A stretch of DNA of 64,000 bases from the NCBI RefSeq assembly GCF_027595985.1, contig NC_073307.1, positions 39,430,823 to 39,494,822 of the forward strand. Direction: 5' to 3'. The position numbers and the translations under genes are program-made. Shown here one piece after another: positions 33,672 through 45,919 of the stretch (positions within the stretch are counted from its first letter, which is position 1; each line of letters opens with the position of its first letter). The notes beneath the pieces were generated by a model that was not told where the DNA came from, did not search any database, and was given only the letters and a program-made list of their open reading frames with translations. Source of the DNA: Sorex araneus. Its lineage: Eukaryota > Chordata > Mammalia > Eulipotyphla > Soricidae.

Positions 33672-35396
33672 CTGAAAAGTAGCCTGTACTTTAAATGACC
33701 AAAATCAAAGAGTATTTTCTCTCAGAAAATTAATTCTCTCGTTTTTTTTACATAGCTCAGACTTAAGATGAATTAGAAGAAAGGGTAAGTGTAGCCTAAC
33801 TAATGGTATAATGCCACTGGAAAGATGGAAAATCAACAAAAATAAAATCATGGACCAACCAAAGGCATCAGAGACAGAATACAGAAAAAATGATTACAAA
33901 AAATGACTATTGTACACTCAATTTTAAGTTAAAAATTAACTTTAGTAAAAATATGTCTTATTGACTTCAAAAAAAGTGGTTAAAGAATAGTCACTTTACT
34001 ATAAAATGGCATCTCCTATGTTATATGAGCAGTCAATTTAAAAACAAAATATATCTTTGGTAATGATTCTTAAGGATATAATTTTTATTGATCAAGGGGA
34101 AAGTGTTATGATTTAATTTCTTTAGTATTAATTCTAGCTACATCTTGAACTTTCTATAAATATCAAGTGTGTATTGTTTAATCAACATTTAGTACATGTA
34201 TGAAAGTTTAACAGACTCAAATAGAGGAAGAACAACATTGGAGTTATAAGTACTTTTAAAGCAAGTAACTTTCTTGCTACCAGATTTCCTTTGGTCTCCT
34301 TTCCATTCCCCCAATGCCCTTTTCAGATCAATCAGAATTCATGTCTAGAGTTGAACCAGTTTGAATTTTCATTATCTGTACTGTCTTTTACCTTATTCAC
34401 TAGGAAAGTTCCTTAGAATTTTCATATAAATATTTTTCTATTAATTACCCATTATGTTTAAGTATTCATAACAACAGCTGAAATACAGTGATGCACTAAA
34501 ATGCGGTGGATTTCAGTGCATTTCAGTGGATTTCTATTGCATATGCTATGTGAATATAATTGATTCTTTTTTCTCTGATGCACCGATGATCTCTAAAGCC
34601 TTTTGTTCTCATCTAGTCCTTCCTTAGAGTGTAAGTTAAATATCTTCATCCTTATCTTATCCTACTCAAGAACAGCTAAAATGCTTATTGAGATAGTTAT
34701 TTATTTGACTTAAATTAGTTCTATCCTCCCTTTGCTCATGGCTAAGATTCCTTTCTATAACCTTCTTTTATCTTCCTTCTATTCGTGTTTTAGTTTCCCC
34801 CCCCCCACATCAAACAGTATAAAGATCCCACTTTCCCCTACTCAGAGAACCTGACATGTCATCTTAAGAACTCAAAGGTATTTCAAGCAATACTGAGTGA
34901 AACAAAGTCTCGGGAATAAAAAGAGTCATCTTAAACAAAAGGGCACCCAGCTAGTTGGAAGCTATGGCCACAATCACTGATCTACAGAAGTGATATTAGA
35001 GACATTCCCCATCAACAACAACAACAAAAGAACATATAAATATAGAGCCCAGTTGACCACTTATTCTTGAAAGGAAGAGGAAATTGTATAAAGAACTATC
35101 CCCCAACACTTAATTCAGCTATGTGGTTGTCTGAGTATCCACTGCTTTACTTCCTGAACTTTCCTTGGTGGAAATCTGGACCTCACTAAATCTGGGACTT
35201 TCATTTTTCCCCAAAAACAAGAGATTATTGTAATATCTTGTGTGCACATTTTACACAAATGTAATTAATGCTTATAAACTAAGTAGAATACAAATCGAAG
35301 CTATTATTATTATTGTCACTGCAGTTTGAAACCTTAATGAAAATTAGTTTACAAGAGTCTGAATTTTGTATCCAGGGTGGATTCAATATAAGAAAA
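33672..35396. other. Unique AT-rich DNA
   Basis: No recognisable repeat or gene. A short near-duplication (GTGGATTTCAGTGCATTTCA) lies near 34505-34532 and a C-run near 34799-34807. Confidence 0.4.
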
Positions 35397-35411
35397 GAAT
35401 CCTTCATAAAG

Positions 35412-35873
35412 TATCATAATATGAGACTAACATCTAAGGACAGTAGAGATAAGGGCCAGGAAGATTACACCATGATTTGGAAGCTGGCCTCATGTGCTGG
35501 GGGAAAAGACAGTCGGGACAGAGAAGGAACCACTAAGTAAATGATGATTGGAGGGTTCTCCCAGGATGGGAGATGTATGCTAAAAGTAGACCAAGGACCA
35601 ACACCTTTTGGTATCTGTATTGCAAGTCATAATGCTCAAAATTAGAGAGCAAGAAGAATTGTACCTGCCACAGAGGCAGGAAGTGGGGTAGAGTGGAGGT
35701 GGCAGATGTACACTGGGAACAATGATGATAGACAATGTGCACTGGCATAAGAATAGGTGCTCAAGCATTGTTTGACTGAAATGCAAACATGCAAGTTTGT
35801 AACTGTATCTCATGGTGCTCAAAAGAAAACTTGTTTAAAAATTTTTTAAAATAAGAATAAAATAAAAAAAACA
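35412..35873 (+). mobile_element. L1 3'UTR, 5'-truncated
   Basis: Begins GTATCATAATATGAGACTAA-like and contains the 3'UTR landmarks (CCACAGAGGCAGGAAGTGG, AATGTGCACTGGCATAAGAA, GTTTGTAACTGTATCTCATG). Flanks GAATCCTTCATAAAG (35397-35411) and GATTCCTTCATGAAG (35874-35888) form a slightly diverged 15-bp TSD. Confidence 0.88.
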
Positions 35874-35888
35874 GATTCCTTCATGAAG

Positions 35889-38849
35889 GGCAGTGAGTTC
35901 AAAATAGGTGACAGTAAATAAAGGAGAAATAATATAAAATAAGTAGCATTTGTAGAGAAACATACAAAAGCAAAGAAGCTCCTAATATAGGCCAGACATT
36001 TTTCTAGGAATTTCTTCTTCCAAAATAACTGAATTTATTAATGCAGTGCTTAAGGAATTCACTCTATAATTACATCATTTTGGAGGCCTCCTAACCAGTG
36101 CTGAAGGAAATCCAAGGCAATTTCTGGCAATACTCAGCCAACCAAACTGGCAGTTCAGCGCTCGGATCTGAGAACGTGAAGATATTTGGTATCTTCATTT
36201 ACTATCATTTACTGGGGATCACCAGGGCTATCCCAGCATCGCTCAAGAGTCACCAGGACCACTTTCAGCACTGCTTGGAGTACCATGTGCTACTGTGGAT
36301 TGAAACAGGATAGGGAGTATGAAATTAATGCATCCTATACATGTACAACTTCTCTACCATTTTTTCAAATCATTTATTAATGGTATATCTCCACAATCAC
36401 ATATGGGGTATGATATCTGCACATCTCAAATGGAAAAAAAATGAACAAACTTGAGTCTCCAGAAATTTAGTTAACTTAGAAACTCCATAATTGTTCAACA
36501 TCCCCCTTCAAAATCAAGACTCGTCACCCAGCTAAAGATCAAGTACTACCTCTGCTTGAACTCAGGTGGTCCACTTACATGGAGTTTTCTTCATGTGTAA
36601 AATATCTGCAATTCCTCTCTGGGGGCATAACAGAACAATCAAACTCAATATAGGGCATGAAAGAGCAAGGTCTTACTGGGGAAATATCAATGTTATATTG
36701 TTATCATAAAGAACAGGTTACCAGAATTATCCAATCCCAGAGTCTCCTGATCTTCAATTTTATATCATGAGTCCTCCCTTGCCCAGATTTTGTTCATATC
36801 CCTGCCTTCTTTACTACTCCACATATCAGACAGGTCTGGCCGCCCACTGCATTCTAGAAAATTTCCCCAGTGTCATAGATCACCTTCAGGGGCTCAAATA
36901 CACGGATGGAGTAAAACACAGAATAACAAATTGCAGCTCAAAATGTTAAGAGACACGGAGAGGCATGAACAAGGCTTTATGAGAACATAGTGGAGGTAGT
37001 CTTTCTGCCGGAGGAAAATGCAGACACCTCTCACAGCAGGAGATGGATGTGAACTGTCACAGAAAGGAGATTAAGTATTTGCCACATGGAAAAGAAAAGG
37101 ACATTTCTGAGTTACAACGGGGAAATCTCATGTCAAGAGCCAAAATGGCACTACTGAGAGAGCCTGATCATTTCCCTGGCCATTAGTTGGAAAAGTTGAT
37201 TTCTCCTGCAAAGGCCCCCAAACGAGAATTCATCTATTTTCAATGAAAGACTGCATTTGTGCGTTGCCAGAAATTGTGCATTTCAAAATAAACAAGCAAT
37301 CATGAGAGAATCTCTCTCCAGTTCTCTTCATGAATGCCTATGCTAGGTCAGTCAGTGGTGAAGGAGGAATTTCTGAAAAGAACCCTCAAAAATGCTCTAT
37401 GCCAAGCCCTGGAACCATGGCACAGATTGAGTTTATAAAACAGGTGTGTTTGGTACACAACATCCTTCAGCACAAAAATCTGACATGTGAAGCACTTTCT
37501 TTGTCTGGAAGCAAAAGAGAGTCAGAGAGATCGAAAGCCCTGGCATAAGTTCTTCTGTATTACTGTTGATGTGAAGATGAGAGAGGAAGTGAAATGTAAG
37601 TAGCTTCTAAGCCATAGGGCCAACTCAGCATAAATCATCCAGAAAAGGGACATCCCAGTACTGCAACCATAAGGATTTTATCAACATCCTGAATGGGCTC
37701 AAAAGCAGGCGTCTGTCAGTATGCAGACAGACCTAACCAGACTAACACTTTGGTTTTGGTCCTGCAAAACCATGAGAATAGAGGAAAAAGTCCAATCCAC
37801 CCCAGCATACAGAAATCAGGAGGTAATACTGGGTATTGTATTAACTTACTGTCTATGACATTGTTTCCCTCAGCAAGAAAACTCTAATACACTTGACATC
37901 TTTAATAGCCTGTGAATGGGAGTGATTTAATATTTCCAGTTCATGGAGTGAGTTTTAGAGAGAGTTTTAGAGAGAGCATTCAGAAAAAATGACTTGTTTC
38001 TCTTGTAAAGTTAGGTGAATGTAGCAAGGAGGTATATTTCCTCTCAGGCAATTATCAAGAAAGGTATTAACAGGTATATAGTAGCTCTTTGACTCAAGGA
38101 AAATATGGCCATGTCTTTGATCTACCCTATCATTCTGCCTCTCAATCACTGAAATTTAGTCAGTATTGAATGACAAGGGCTACCTCTTCCTCTTGCAACC
38201 AAATGTTTGTGCTAGAGTTCAGGAGTCTAAGATGTTCTGGTCAAACATCACCACCGTTCTCCAATTGTACCAAAAGAGGAGGCTAAAAGTGTTACAATAT
38301 GGTGTTGGAATTATGTACATTGGAAAGTACATGTACAATAATATAGTATTATAAATTATAGGACCTATGTATGTATGTGAATGGCTTTTCTTATAGAAAC
38401 CCTGATATGGCCATCCTGTGGGGAAAAAAAAATTAACACAACCCGAAGTTTCAAAATAGAGCTGAATTATGCCCAGCATCTCCTTTGGAAGGAAACCCCA
38501 AACACAGTTAGGATTTCAGGAGGAAGCAAAAAAGGTGAGTGATAAAATATTATTCTTCGAAGAATGCTAAACAATTGGAATGGAATGGAAGTGTTTAAGA
38601 AGTGAGATCAATCAGATGGTCAAAGGTCTAGATCCTACAGGGCCTGAGAAGCAATTAGAATAGTGGCATTTGAGTTTTCTTAAGTAGAGCATTCTTGACA
38701 TAGAATGGCAGGGGGAATGCATAATGAAGGCATAAGAATAGAAACAAGATAAAATAAGACTTGAGCACAGCTGTTCACTGAGACAATGCTGACTGAGCTT
38801 ACTTTGTTTCAGTGGTCAGAAGTGTTTTCATTTCAGAGGTATTCTGACA
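35889..38849. other. Mostly unique DNA, no gene seen
   Basis: A possible SINE relic (GGGATCACCAGGGCTATCCC and following) lies near 36213-36310. The remainder is unassigned. Confidence 0.4.
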
Positions 38850-38854
38850 GTTAT

Positions 38855-38947
38855 TAATTTATTTACTTTATTGTGGTGATGGGATCAAACATAGGGCCTC
38901 ACATTATGTCAGCCAAGTATTCTACCACAGAGATACATCTGGGCTGC
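38855..38947 (-). mobile_element. Possible tRNA-Ala-like SINE relic
   Basis: GGGATCAAACATAGGGCCTC, CAAGTATTCTACCACAGAGA and TACATCTGGGCTG have the reverse-complement layout of ID-type tRNA-Ala-derived SINEs, different from the shrew SINE head. Short and diverged. Confidence 0.35.
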
Positions 38948-39099
38948 TAAAATAATAACTTGATAGTCGACGAAACAGTCCTTGCTCTTGAACAGACCTG
39001 TTTTTGCTTCTCCTAGGGCTTCACTTTTCTTTGTGTGTGGGTCTTGACTCCATATCGGGTCACAGAACTCTTAAAAATTTGGTTTTTATCATTATCAAG

Positions 39100-39490
39100 A
39101 GATAAAGGCCAGAAGGGTCATCCCACGGCTTGGAAGCCAATCCCATGTGTTGGGGGGAAAGGCAGGTGAGATGGAGAAGAGACCACTAAGCAAATGATGG
39201 TTGGAGGAATCACTCGGGATGGTAGATGTGTGCTGAAAGTAGGCTATGGACCAAACGTGATGGCTGCTTAGTGCCTATGTTGCAAATCATAACACCCAAA
39301 AGGAAAGAAAGTAAGAGGGAATGTGTCTGCCACAGAGGCAGGGGGTGGGAAGGGGTAGAAGTGAAGGAGGGACACTGGGAACATTGGTGGTGGAGAATGG
39401 GCACTGGTAGAGGGACGGGTACTCAAACATTGTCTGATTGAATTGTAATCACGAAAAGTTTTAAGTCTGTAATGGTATGTCATGATGATT
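39100..39490 (+). mobile_element. L1 3'UTR, 5'-truncated
   Basis: Plus-strand L1 3'UTR: CACGGCTTGGAAGCCAATCC, GAGAAGAGACCACTAAGCAA, TGCCACAGAGGCAGGGGG, GGTGGAGAATGGGCACTGGT and GTAATGGTATGTCATGATGA. The A tail is missing. Confidence 0.88.
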
Positions 39491-39577
39491 CAGCATTCTG
39501 TAACCAGCGTTCCGTGGTCTGCGTCCTGTGAACAATGTTTCATGGCCAGCATTCTGTGGCCAGCGTTCCATGGCCAC
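39491..39577 (+). repeat. Short degenerate minisatellite
   Basis: About six units of a 10-15 bp motif around CAGCRTTCYRTGGC (GCATTCTGTAACCAGCGTTC, GCCAGCATTCTGTGGCCAGC) directly at the L1 end. Confidence 0.6.
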
Positions 39578-39950
39578 ATCCACCCAGGAGGATCGCTGGG
39601 TGTATGCACTTTCTCTCACTTCCTTTTCTTGGCTTGTGTATGTTTCCTGCCAGCCAGGCAGTGCTCAGGGGTCACTCCTGGCAATGCTCAAGGGACCCAT
39701 GAGGGCCCAGGGATGGACTGACTGTGCGGGGGAGGGGGGAGCGGCCACCCACGGGTTTCGTTGCCTTTTCTCGGCCTTGTTTCTTGGAGGATGACACATG
39801 GCCGTGTGGGTGTGATGGGGTGGTGTGTGGGGAGGGATAGGGCTGGTTCCGTGGTGGGGTGGGGCTCATGGGCAGGATCCGGACACGCTCTTTTCTGCCA
39901 CCACCCCCCGCCCTGCCTCTGTGCATAGTTTCCTCAGCCCTCACCAATCT
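39578..39950. other. GC-rich stretch with SINE fragment
   Basis: AGTGCTCAGGGGTCACTCCT to CAAGGGACC (39660-39695) is a minus-strand type A tail piece. The G-rich remainder, with GTGGTGTG and GGTGGGG runs, is unassigned. Confidence 0.4.
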
Positions 39951-40182
39951 GTATCAATAGCACATCGGGTAGGGCGTTTGCCCTGCATGTGGCTGACCCG
40001 GGTTCGATTCCTCCATCCCTCTCGGAGAGCCCAGCAAGATACCGAGAGTATCCTGCCCACACAGCAGAGCCTGGCAAGCTCCCGGTGGCATATTCAATAT
40101 GCCAAAAAAACAGTAACAACAATGGAGATGTCACTGGTGCCGGCTCAAGCAAATTGATGAGCAACGGGATGACAGTTCTACA
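39951..40182 (+). mobile_element. Type B SINE
   Basis: ATCGGGTAGGGCGTTTGCCC, GACCCGGGTTCGATTCCTCC, body and RTE-derived tail ending GGGATGACAGTTCTACAG. The first ~10 bp of the head are altered. Confidence 0.92.
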
Positions 40183-40766
40183 GATAGTGGTTTTTAGATG
40201 AATTTATTTATAAATGATTACAAAGAAAATATCCAGCTTGTAGGGCCATTGTATATACCTATATTTCTGGGGAAAGGCCATAAAAACAACTCAGGTGAAA
40301 ACGTCTCATGAGTGAGAACAGTTGGAAGATAAGCTCCAGCACAGCGCCTTCAAGGGAGAGACCCGAGAGAGAGACAACAGCCTCAGGATGGCGCTGTCCC
40401 TCCTGGACGAGATTCATTGCATCCCCTCCTTTGCAAGCCTTCACCTTTTCTAAGTGTGTGGCTACTATGTGGTCTCATATGCCCTCATCTGTGAGTCACA
40501 TAAGAAGACTTGCCAATCCTCTTCATTGGTACCTTGGTTTTCTGTGATAGTAGGGCAGTTTTGCTTCAGTTAACAAAGAACAACTTTCAAGCCATCGAAA
40601 ACCCTCCTGAGAATGTTGTTCTCAGGAGATAAAAAAGAATACTTTCCACTTGATTGCCTTCAGAGAACATGTGTTCCTTCCTGCCCCATGCCTGTCTTGG
40701 GGCCTGAGGACTTCTGCCAGAGGCTCTTCTCCGTGGTGCTCACTGCAGGGTGCTCATAAATTAGCA
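40183..40766. other. Unique DNA
   Basis: Slightly raised GC at 40310-40440. No gene recognised. Confidence 0.35.
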
Positions 40767-40913
40767 CAACCAAAGGACAGGTCACACCAGGTGTTTCAAG
40801 TGGTCACTTCATCTACTCTTAATATTTCCATGGGACAGGGCAACCAAAGGACAGGTCACACCAGGCATTTTAAGTGGTCACTTGATTCATCTACTTTTAA
40901 TATTTACATGGGG
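40767..40913 (+). repeat. 74-bp tandem duplication
   Basis: Units 40767-40840 and 40841-40913 share CAACCAAAGGACAGGTCACA, AAGTGGTCACTT, TCATCTACT and TTAATATTT, with several mismatches and small indels. Confidence 0.9.
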
Positions 40914-41437
40914 CAACATTTAAATACACATAAAAGCAAATGTGCCAAACATAGCTTGGATTCTTGAAGCTGATAAGTCATAAAACACTATTTTTATGTT
41001 GATTTTGTTTAGATGTGATGCTAATCAAATATGATTACAAGACTATTTTAAGCTTAATATTTAGAGAAGTGTTTCCCATGGGAAGATTTTTTTATTTTTT
41101 CTCATTTCAGATCTATTAATACAAGATGGATTCATGTATAGTGGCTAAGGAGTCTGATTTTTCTCCATACCTTATTCAGTGGTGTATCTTTATGTACGGC
41201 CATTTAAAAATTATCAAGTACCCACTCAATGTATGAACTTTGGTCAGGGGAATGAGGTGAACATGAGAGTGAGCAGTGAATGTCAATAATGCTAGTAGTC
41301 AAAGGAATTTATTTTTAAAAAGTTGACAAAAGAGCATGCTGCCTCTGTGAATTATATTTGCTTAAATTAACCTCACAGCTAGGCCACTTGAGATCTTAAG
41401 TTAAGGTGAATAAGAGCAAATGAGAAAGTTGTAAATA
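40914..41437. other. Unique DNA
   Basis: No recognisable feature. Confidence 0.4.
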
Positions 41438-41454
41438 GAAATTGTGGGATTCTC

Positions 41455-41666
41455 GGGGCTGGAGTGATAGCATAGTGGGTAGGGCATTTACCTTGCACAA
41501 GGCCAACCCAGGTTCGATTCCCAGTATCCTATATGGTCCCCTGGGCACCACCAGAAGTAACCACCAGGAGTAACCCCTGTGCATCGTCAGGTGTGACCCA
41601 AAATGCAAACAAACAAACAAACAAAAGAACAAACCAACCAACCAACAAATAAACAACAACAGAAGA
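41455..41666 (+). mobile_element. Type A SINE with TSD
   Basis: GGGGCTGGAGTGATAGCATA, GGTTCGATTCCCAG, TATGGTCCCCTGGGCACC and an AAAC/AACC-repeat tail. Flanks at 41438-41454 and 41667-41683 (GAAATT.TGGGATTCTC) match at 16 of 17 positions. Confidence 0.95.
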
Positions 41667-41736
41667 GAAATTCTGGGATTCTCAGCCTTGCCTTAAACCG
41701 AGAAGAGGTTAGATAAAGAGAAAGATAAACTTTCCT

Positions 41737-42295
41737 GGATGAAGTCATGAAATTTTCTTATAAGTGGATTGTCATGGAGAGTATCATGCTAAGTGAAATG
41801 AGTCAGAAAGAGAGGGGCAGACATAGAATAACTGCACTCATTTATGGAATATAAAATAGCATAATATGAGACTGTGATTCAAGGACAGCAGAGACAAGAG
41901 CCAGGAATATTGCTCCATGGTTGGCAGCCTGACTCATGAGCCTGGGGAGAAGGCAGCTGGAATAGAGAAGGGATCACTAAGTCAATGATGGTTGGAGGGA
42001 GAGTTCAGGATGGAAGATGTGTGCTGAAAGTAGATAAAGGATCAAACGTGATAGCCTCTCAGTATCTGCATTTCGAACCATAATGCCCCAAAGTAGAGAG
42101 ATAGTAAGAGGGAAATTGTCTGCATTAAGTCAGGGGGAGGGATGAGATGGGGGAGGGATACTGAGGACTTTGGTGGTGGAAAATGTGGACGGGTGGAAGA
42201 ATGGGTGTTCAATCATTGTATGACTGAAACTCAAACATAAAAGCTTTGTAACTGTATCTTACGGTGATTCAATAAAAAATAAAAAGAAAAGAAAA
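41737..42295 (+). mobile_element. L1 3' end, 5'-truncated
   Basis: Includes the last ORF2 codons (GAGTATCATGCTAAGTGAAA, GAGTCAGAAAGAGAGGGGCA), the 3'UTR and AATAAA with A-rich tail. Flanks 41721-41736 and 42296-42311 (AAAGATAAA.TTTCCT) match at 15 of 16. Confidence 0.93.
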
Positions 42296-42311
42296 AAAGA
42301 TAAAATTTCCT

Positions 42312-42949
42312 TAGGCATTTGCCTAAAGCCTTTCTCACCTTGATAGGTCAGACTCTGCTCTCCACAGATTCCCCTTCCTCACTGGGAGATGACCTCTGAG
42401 ACTAACCTCAGACCCCAAAGCATTCCAGCATGTTGGGTAAAGACACTATCCCCATTCTCATGCAATCTCTTTGGGGAGCCACAATTTTTAAAAATTCAAA
42501 ATTGCTTCCATGCTTTTGACTAGCATTTACACTTTTAAAGATTTCATCTTAGAGACCTATTGCTACATGTGCCAAAATTCATGAACAAGTATGATCTTTG
42601 AAGCACTGTTCAAACAGAAAAACACTAGAAAACAGAGATGTTCATGACTAGGGACACACAAATCATGGAACTACCATAAAAATGGAAATTCTACAACTCT
42701 TTCAAAGTTACATGTAACTATACTGCTTATTGCATAGTGCCAAATAATCACCTATGTCATTTACTCTTCCTACTGGTCCCAGAGCTTGACTTTATTCCTA
42801 TTTCCAAACTGTCCTGGCAGGCTAATGTGACTATGTGCAGAGGTTAATGGACAGTGGACAAAAATGGTAGGCTGCCTTCTGGGCCTAACGCTCAAGCAAC
42901 TCCCGCATTCTACCTTGTTAATCTTCTGTTGTTTTATATAAAGTGACAC
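42312..42949. other. Unique DNA
   Basis: No recognisable feature. Confidence 0.4.
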
Positions 42950-43128
42950 ATGGAACCAGAGTTATAGTGCATTAGGGAGGGTATTTGCCTTACATGCAGC
43001 CAACCCAGGCTCGATCCACGGCATCCCATAGGGTCCCCCTGAGCACTGCCAGGAGTAATTTCTGAGTGTAGAGCCCAGGGGAACCCCTGAGCATCACTGA
43101 ATGTGACCCAAATCCCCTCCCCACACAC
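42950..43128 (+). mobile_element. Type A SINE
   Basis: GGCATCCCATAGGGTCCCCC, TGAGCACTGCCAGGAGTAAT and GCATCACTGAATGTGACCC, followed by CACACACA sequence. The head is degenerate (ACCAGAGTTATAGTGCATTA). Confidence 0.85.
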
Positions 43129-44258
43129 ACACAAATACAGACACAGACACAAGGAACTTAGAAGCCATGTGCTCAGCACACAAAACTGTTCAAAGAAAAC
43201 CTGGGAGGACAGTTTATAGCTGTTTATGTGAGCAAGAGATTAGACGATTCTAATGAATTGCTATGCTCAGATTTCAGGCTTCAGCAGCCAGCCAGCCAGC
43301 ATCACGCCAATTTAAAGTTCTTAAGAGACACACATGTCATCTAAGATATGTGCAAGCTATGTCAAAGAGAAAAAGAAAAGCATGGACAATCACAAGTAGC
43401 ATGTTTCCAGTTGTGCTTTAAAAAGTATAAATTTTCTGCACCCATCGTGGCTTGTTGAGACTCTAACAGTTAATACAGGGATCTACTGTGTGTTGCTCTC
43501 TTGAGGCTGTCTTTCCTTGTCACTCCAAAATCTCTGGATCACTTTCCATTCAAGAGACTGTTTTTTAATCCCCTGATTCTGTTTCAGGTACCATAAAATC
43601 CAGTTTATTCTGAATCCCAACCACCTTAGAACCACACTTCCTTTCCCACCCACACCCCCCACACACCAGTTCATGTCTGAACGGCAACTGCAGCTCCAGT
43701 GTATGCTGCTTCTCTCCCACGGCTGTGTGTCTTCCTCCACTCAGCCTCTTGAATTTCCCAGAGCTACCTTTGGCTTGCCTTTGACCCTGCTTTTCTGGGC
43801 GTTCTCAGCCATCAGAGGTGAAGGTGAAGGAAAAGAGGGGCATGTCCATGACAGATGGAATCTTGTTATATCAACTTTATATACAGTGAGAGACCAAGCG
43901 CTAAAGGGGATCAGGAGGATTAAGGCTCTTCCACAAAAATAACATTGTCTTGTTCTTTCCACCTTGCCACAGGGAGCTTAGGTTTATTGGGTTACTCCCA
44001 TCACAGTGCTCCCATTCCTTTATGTTTATTTGTAACTTCTTTCTTTGTGCTCTGTTGACTTGTAATTTTTTTTTCTCTTCCCCTTTAGTCCTTTGCATAG
44101 TTATTTCAGAGCAATGTCCTTTCTGTATGGATACAGGAAGACAGTTAATGATATGCTTTTGTAACTTGGGAGTTACTTGACTCTGAATGATATTTTCCTC
44201 CTGGACATCTATTTCCTTAACTTAAGCCTAAGTTGCCCTTATTTCCTAGCACCCCAAA
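43129..44258. other. Unique DNA, no gene recognised
   Basis: GC is raised at 43620-43870, with short ORFs on both strands but no convincing exon borders. Confidence 0.35.
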
Positions 44259-44965
44259 AGCAGGGTCCCGACCAGGGACTGGATGGATCCAGGGCAAGTA
44301 GTGAGATATGTGCTACCCTGGCATAGAAATGGGCCTGGCCAAAGTGCCATAATGCTTAACTGCAAGTTAAGAGCATGGTCATGGACAAATTCTGTCATGA
44401 TCCAAAAAGTAATGACTAGATTTGGACCCTGCTAGGGTTGGAAAAGATTAATCTGGCCTAAGCACTGTATCTGAGTCTGGCAAGATATTCCCAGGAGAGC
44501 TGCCATACAAGCCTCAATGTATCTCTTACTGTGTCCATACAAATATAACCAATATTAAGATGTTAATTAAGATGTTAATTAAATTATTGGACTAAGAAGA
44601 AGAGGAACACCCCTAGGTGCTGTTTACACCCTTGAGCCTGATGGGCAGTCAGGAAGGGCTTTCTTGTATTGATTTTGCAACTGACTGGGTGTAGTGTTAG
44701 CCCAGAGTGCTGGGGGGTGGAGAGACGAGAGAGTTGGAGGTGAGGAGAGAGAGAGCAGGGAAGCAAGATGGAGTGTGGAAAGATGAACAGAAGAGACAAG
44801 AGGAGACAGGAATGAGGGGCAGCATGAAGCTAGAATGAGGAGCTCAGAGAGACTAGAACAGGCGGGTGGGGAGATTGGAATAAACGGCAACTGATCAATC
44901 AACCTGCTTGACCCTCGTTTCCTCCTTCATCTGCCCCATGGCATGGGCCATCCATGCTGGGTAAG
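44259..44965 (+). mobile_element. LTR-like element (possible solo LTR)
   Basis: A GA-rich stretch leads to GGAATAAACGG (AATAAA at about 44879) followed by CTGCTTGACCCTCGTTTCCT, a layout like the R-U5 part of a retroviral LTR. A short direct repeat AAGATGTTAATT occurs twice near 44557-44580. No internal coding region or matching second LTR, and the ends are not clear. It could equally be unique DNA. Confidence 0.35.
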
Positions 44966-45148
44966 CTGCCCAAGACCAATCAACCTGGGCAGCTGGGTAG
45001 AGAGTCACTGGGGCTTCCCCTGGCCATCCCCCAGACTTTTAAGAAAATATCCCAGGGGGCAGTGTTTATCCCTTTGAATGATGTATCCATAATTTGGAGA
45101 AACTTCCCAGGTAATTCTAATCTCTGCTCAATAAAAATATACTCAGGA

Positions 45149-45342
45149 GGGGCTGGAGCGATAGTACCGCAGGTAGGGCGCTTGCCTTGCACGCGGCCGA
45201 CCCGGGTTCAATTCCCAGCATCCAATATGTTTCCCTGAGCACTGCCAGGGGTAATTTCTGAGTGCAGAGCCAGGAGTAACCCCTGTGCATTGCCGTGTGT
45301 GACCCCAAAAAGCAAAAAAAGTATATGTATATATATATACAT
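45149..45342 (+). mobile_element. Type A SINE with TSD
   Basis: Near-consensus copy (GGCTGGAGCGATAGTACCGC, CCGACCCGGGTTCAATTCCC). Its A tail has grown a TATATG/TA run. TSD ATATACTCAGGA at 45137-45148 and 45343-45354. Confidence 0.95.
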
Positions 45343-45919
45343 ATATACTCAGGAACAAAAGAGCCTTCATAGACTTTAACAATCAGTCTCTATCCAAATT
45401 TTAAGATTTACCTAACAATAAATAAGTTACATGAGCTCTCTTTTAATTATGAAAGAAACAGAATTATATACAAATCTTCCTTGGAACACATTGAGCATTA
45501 AAAATAAGTATAAATTGAGTCGATTTATCTGACATAGTCTGGGTGAATGTGCAGAAAATTTTAAATTGGTTACTTAACCCCCAAATGCTGGTATTTACCA
45601 ACACGGTGTAGTATTCATTAGAGTACTTCTCTTTCTCTCTTGCTCCCTCCAAAACCTCCCTAGAAACCTGGTGTTCTTCAGTTTAGGGCACTTTTGTTTT
45701 CTTCCCATGTTAGTGTAATTCAAGTTTGTTACAAATATTGTAGTAGGTCACAGTTTGTATCTCCATTTTGAGCTTTAGCTAGAACCACAGCCCAGAGGAG
45801 CTTAACTTACACTCTCGTGTTTCACTTTGAGATTTTTGCCTATTAACAGACAGGTAGGTGTCATTCCTTTAGGGCCTTTGCATGTGCTCTGGATTTCACA
45901 CTTCCTTTCAAATCACTGA

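Noticed and set aside
43473-43942. Possible exon cluster in a GC-raised patch
   Set aside because: Short ORFs on both strands without consistent frame, splice borders or recognised homology.
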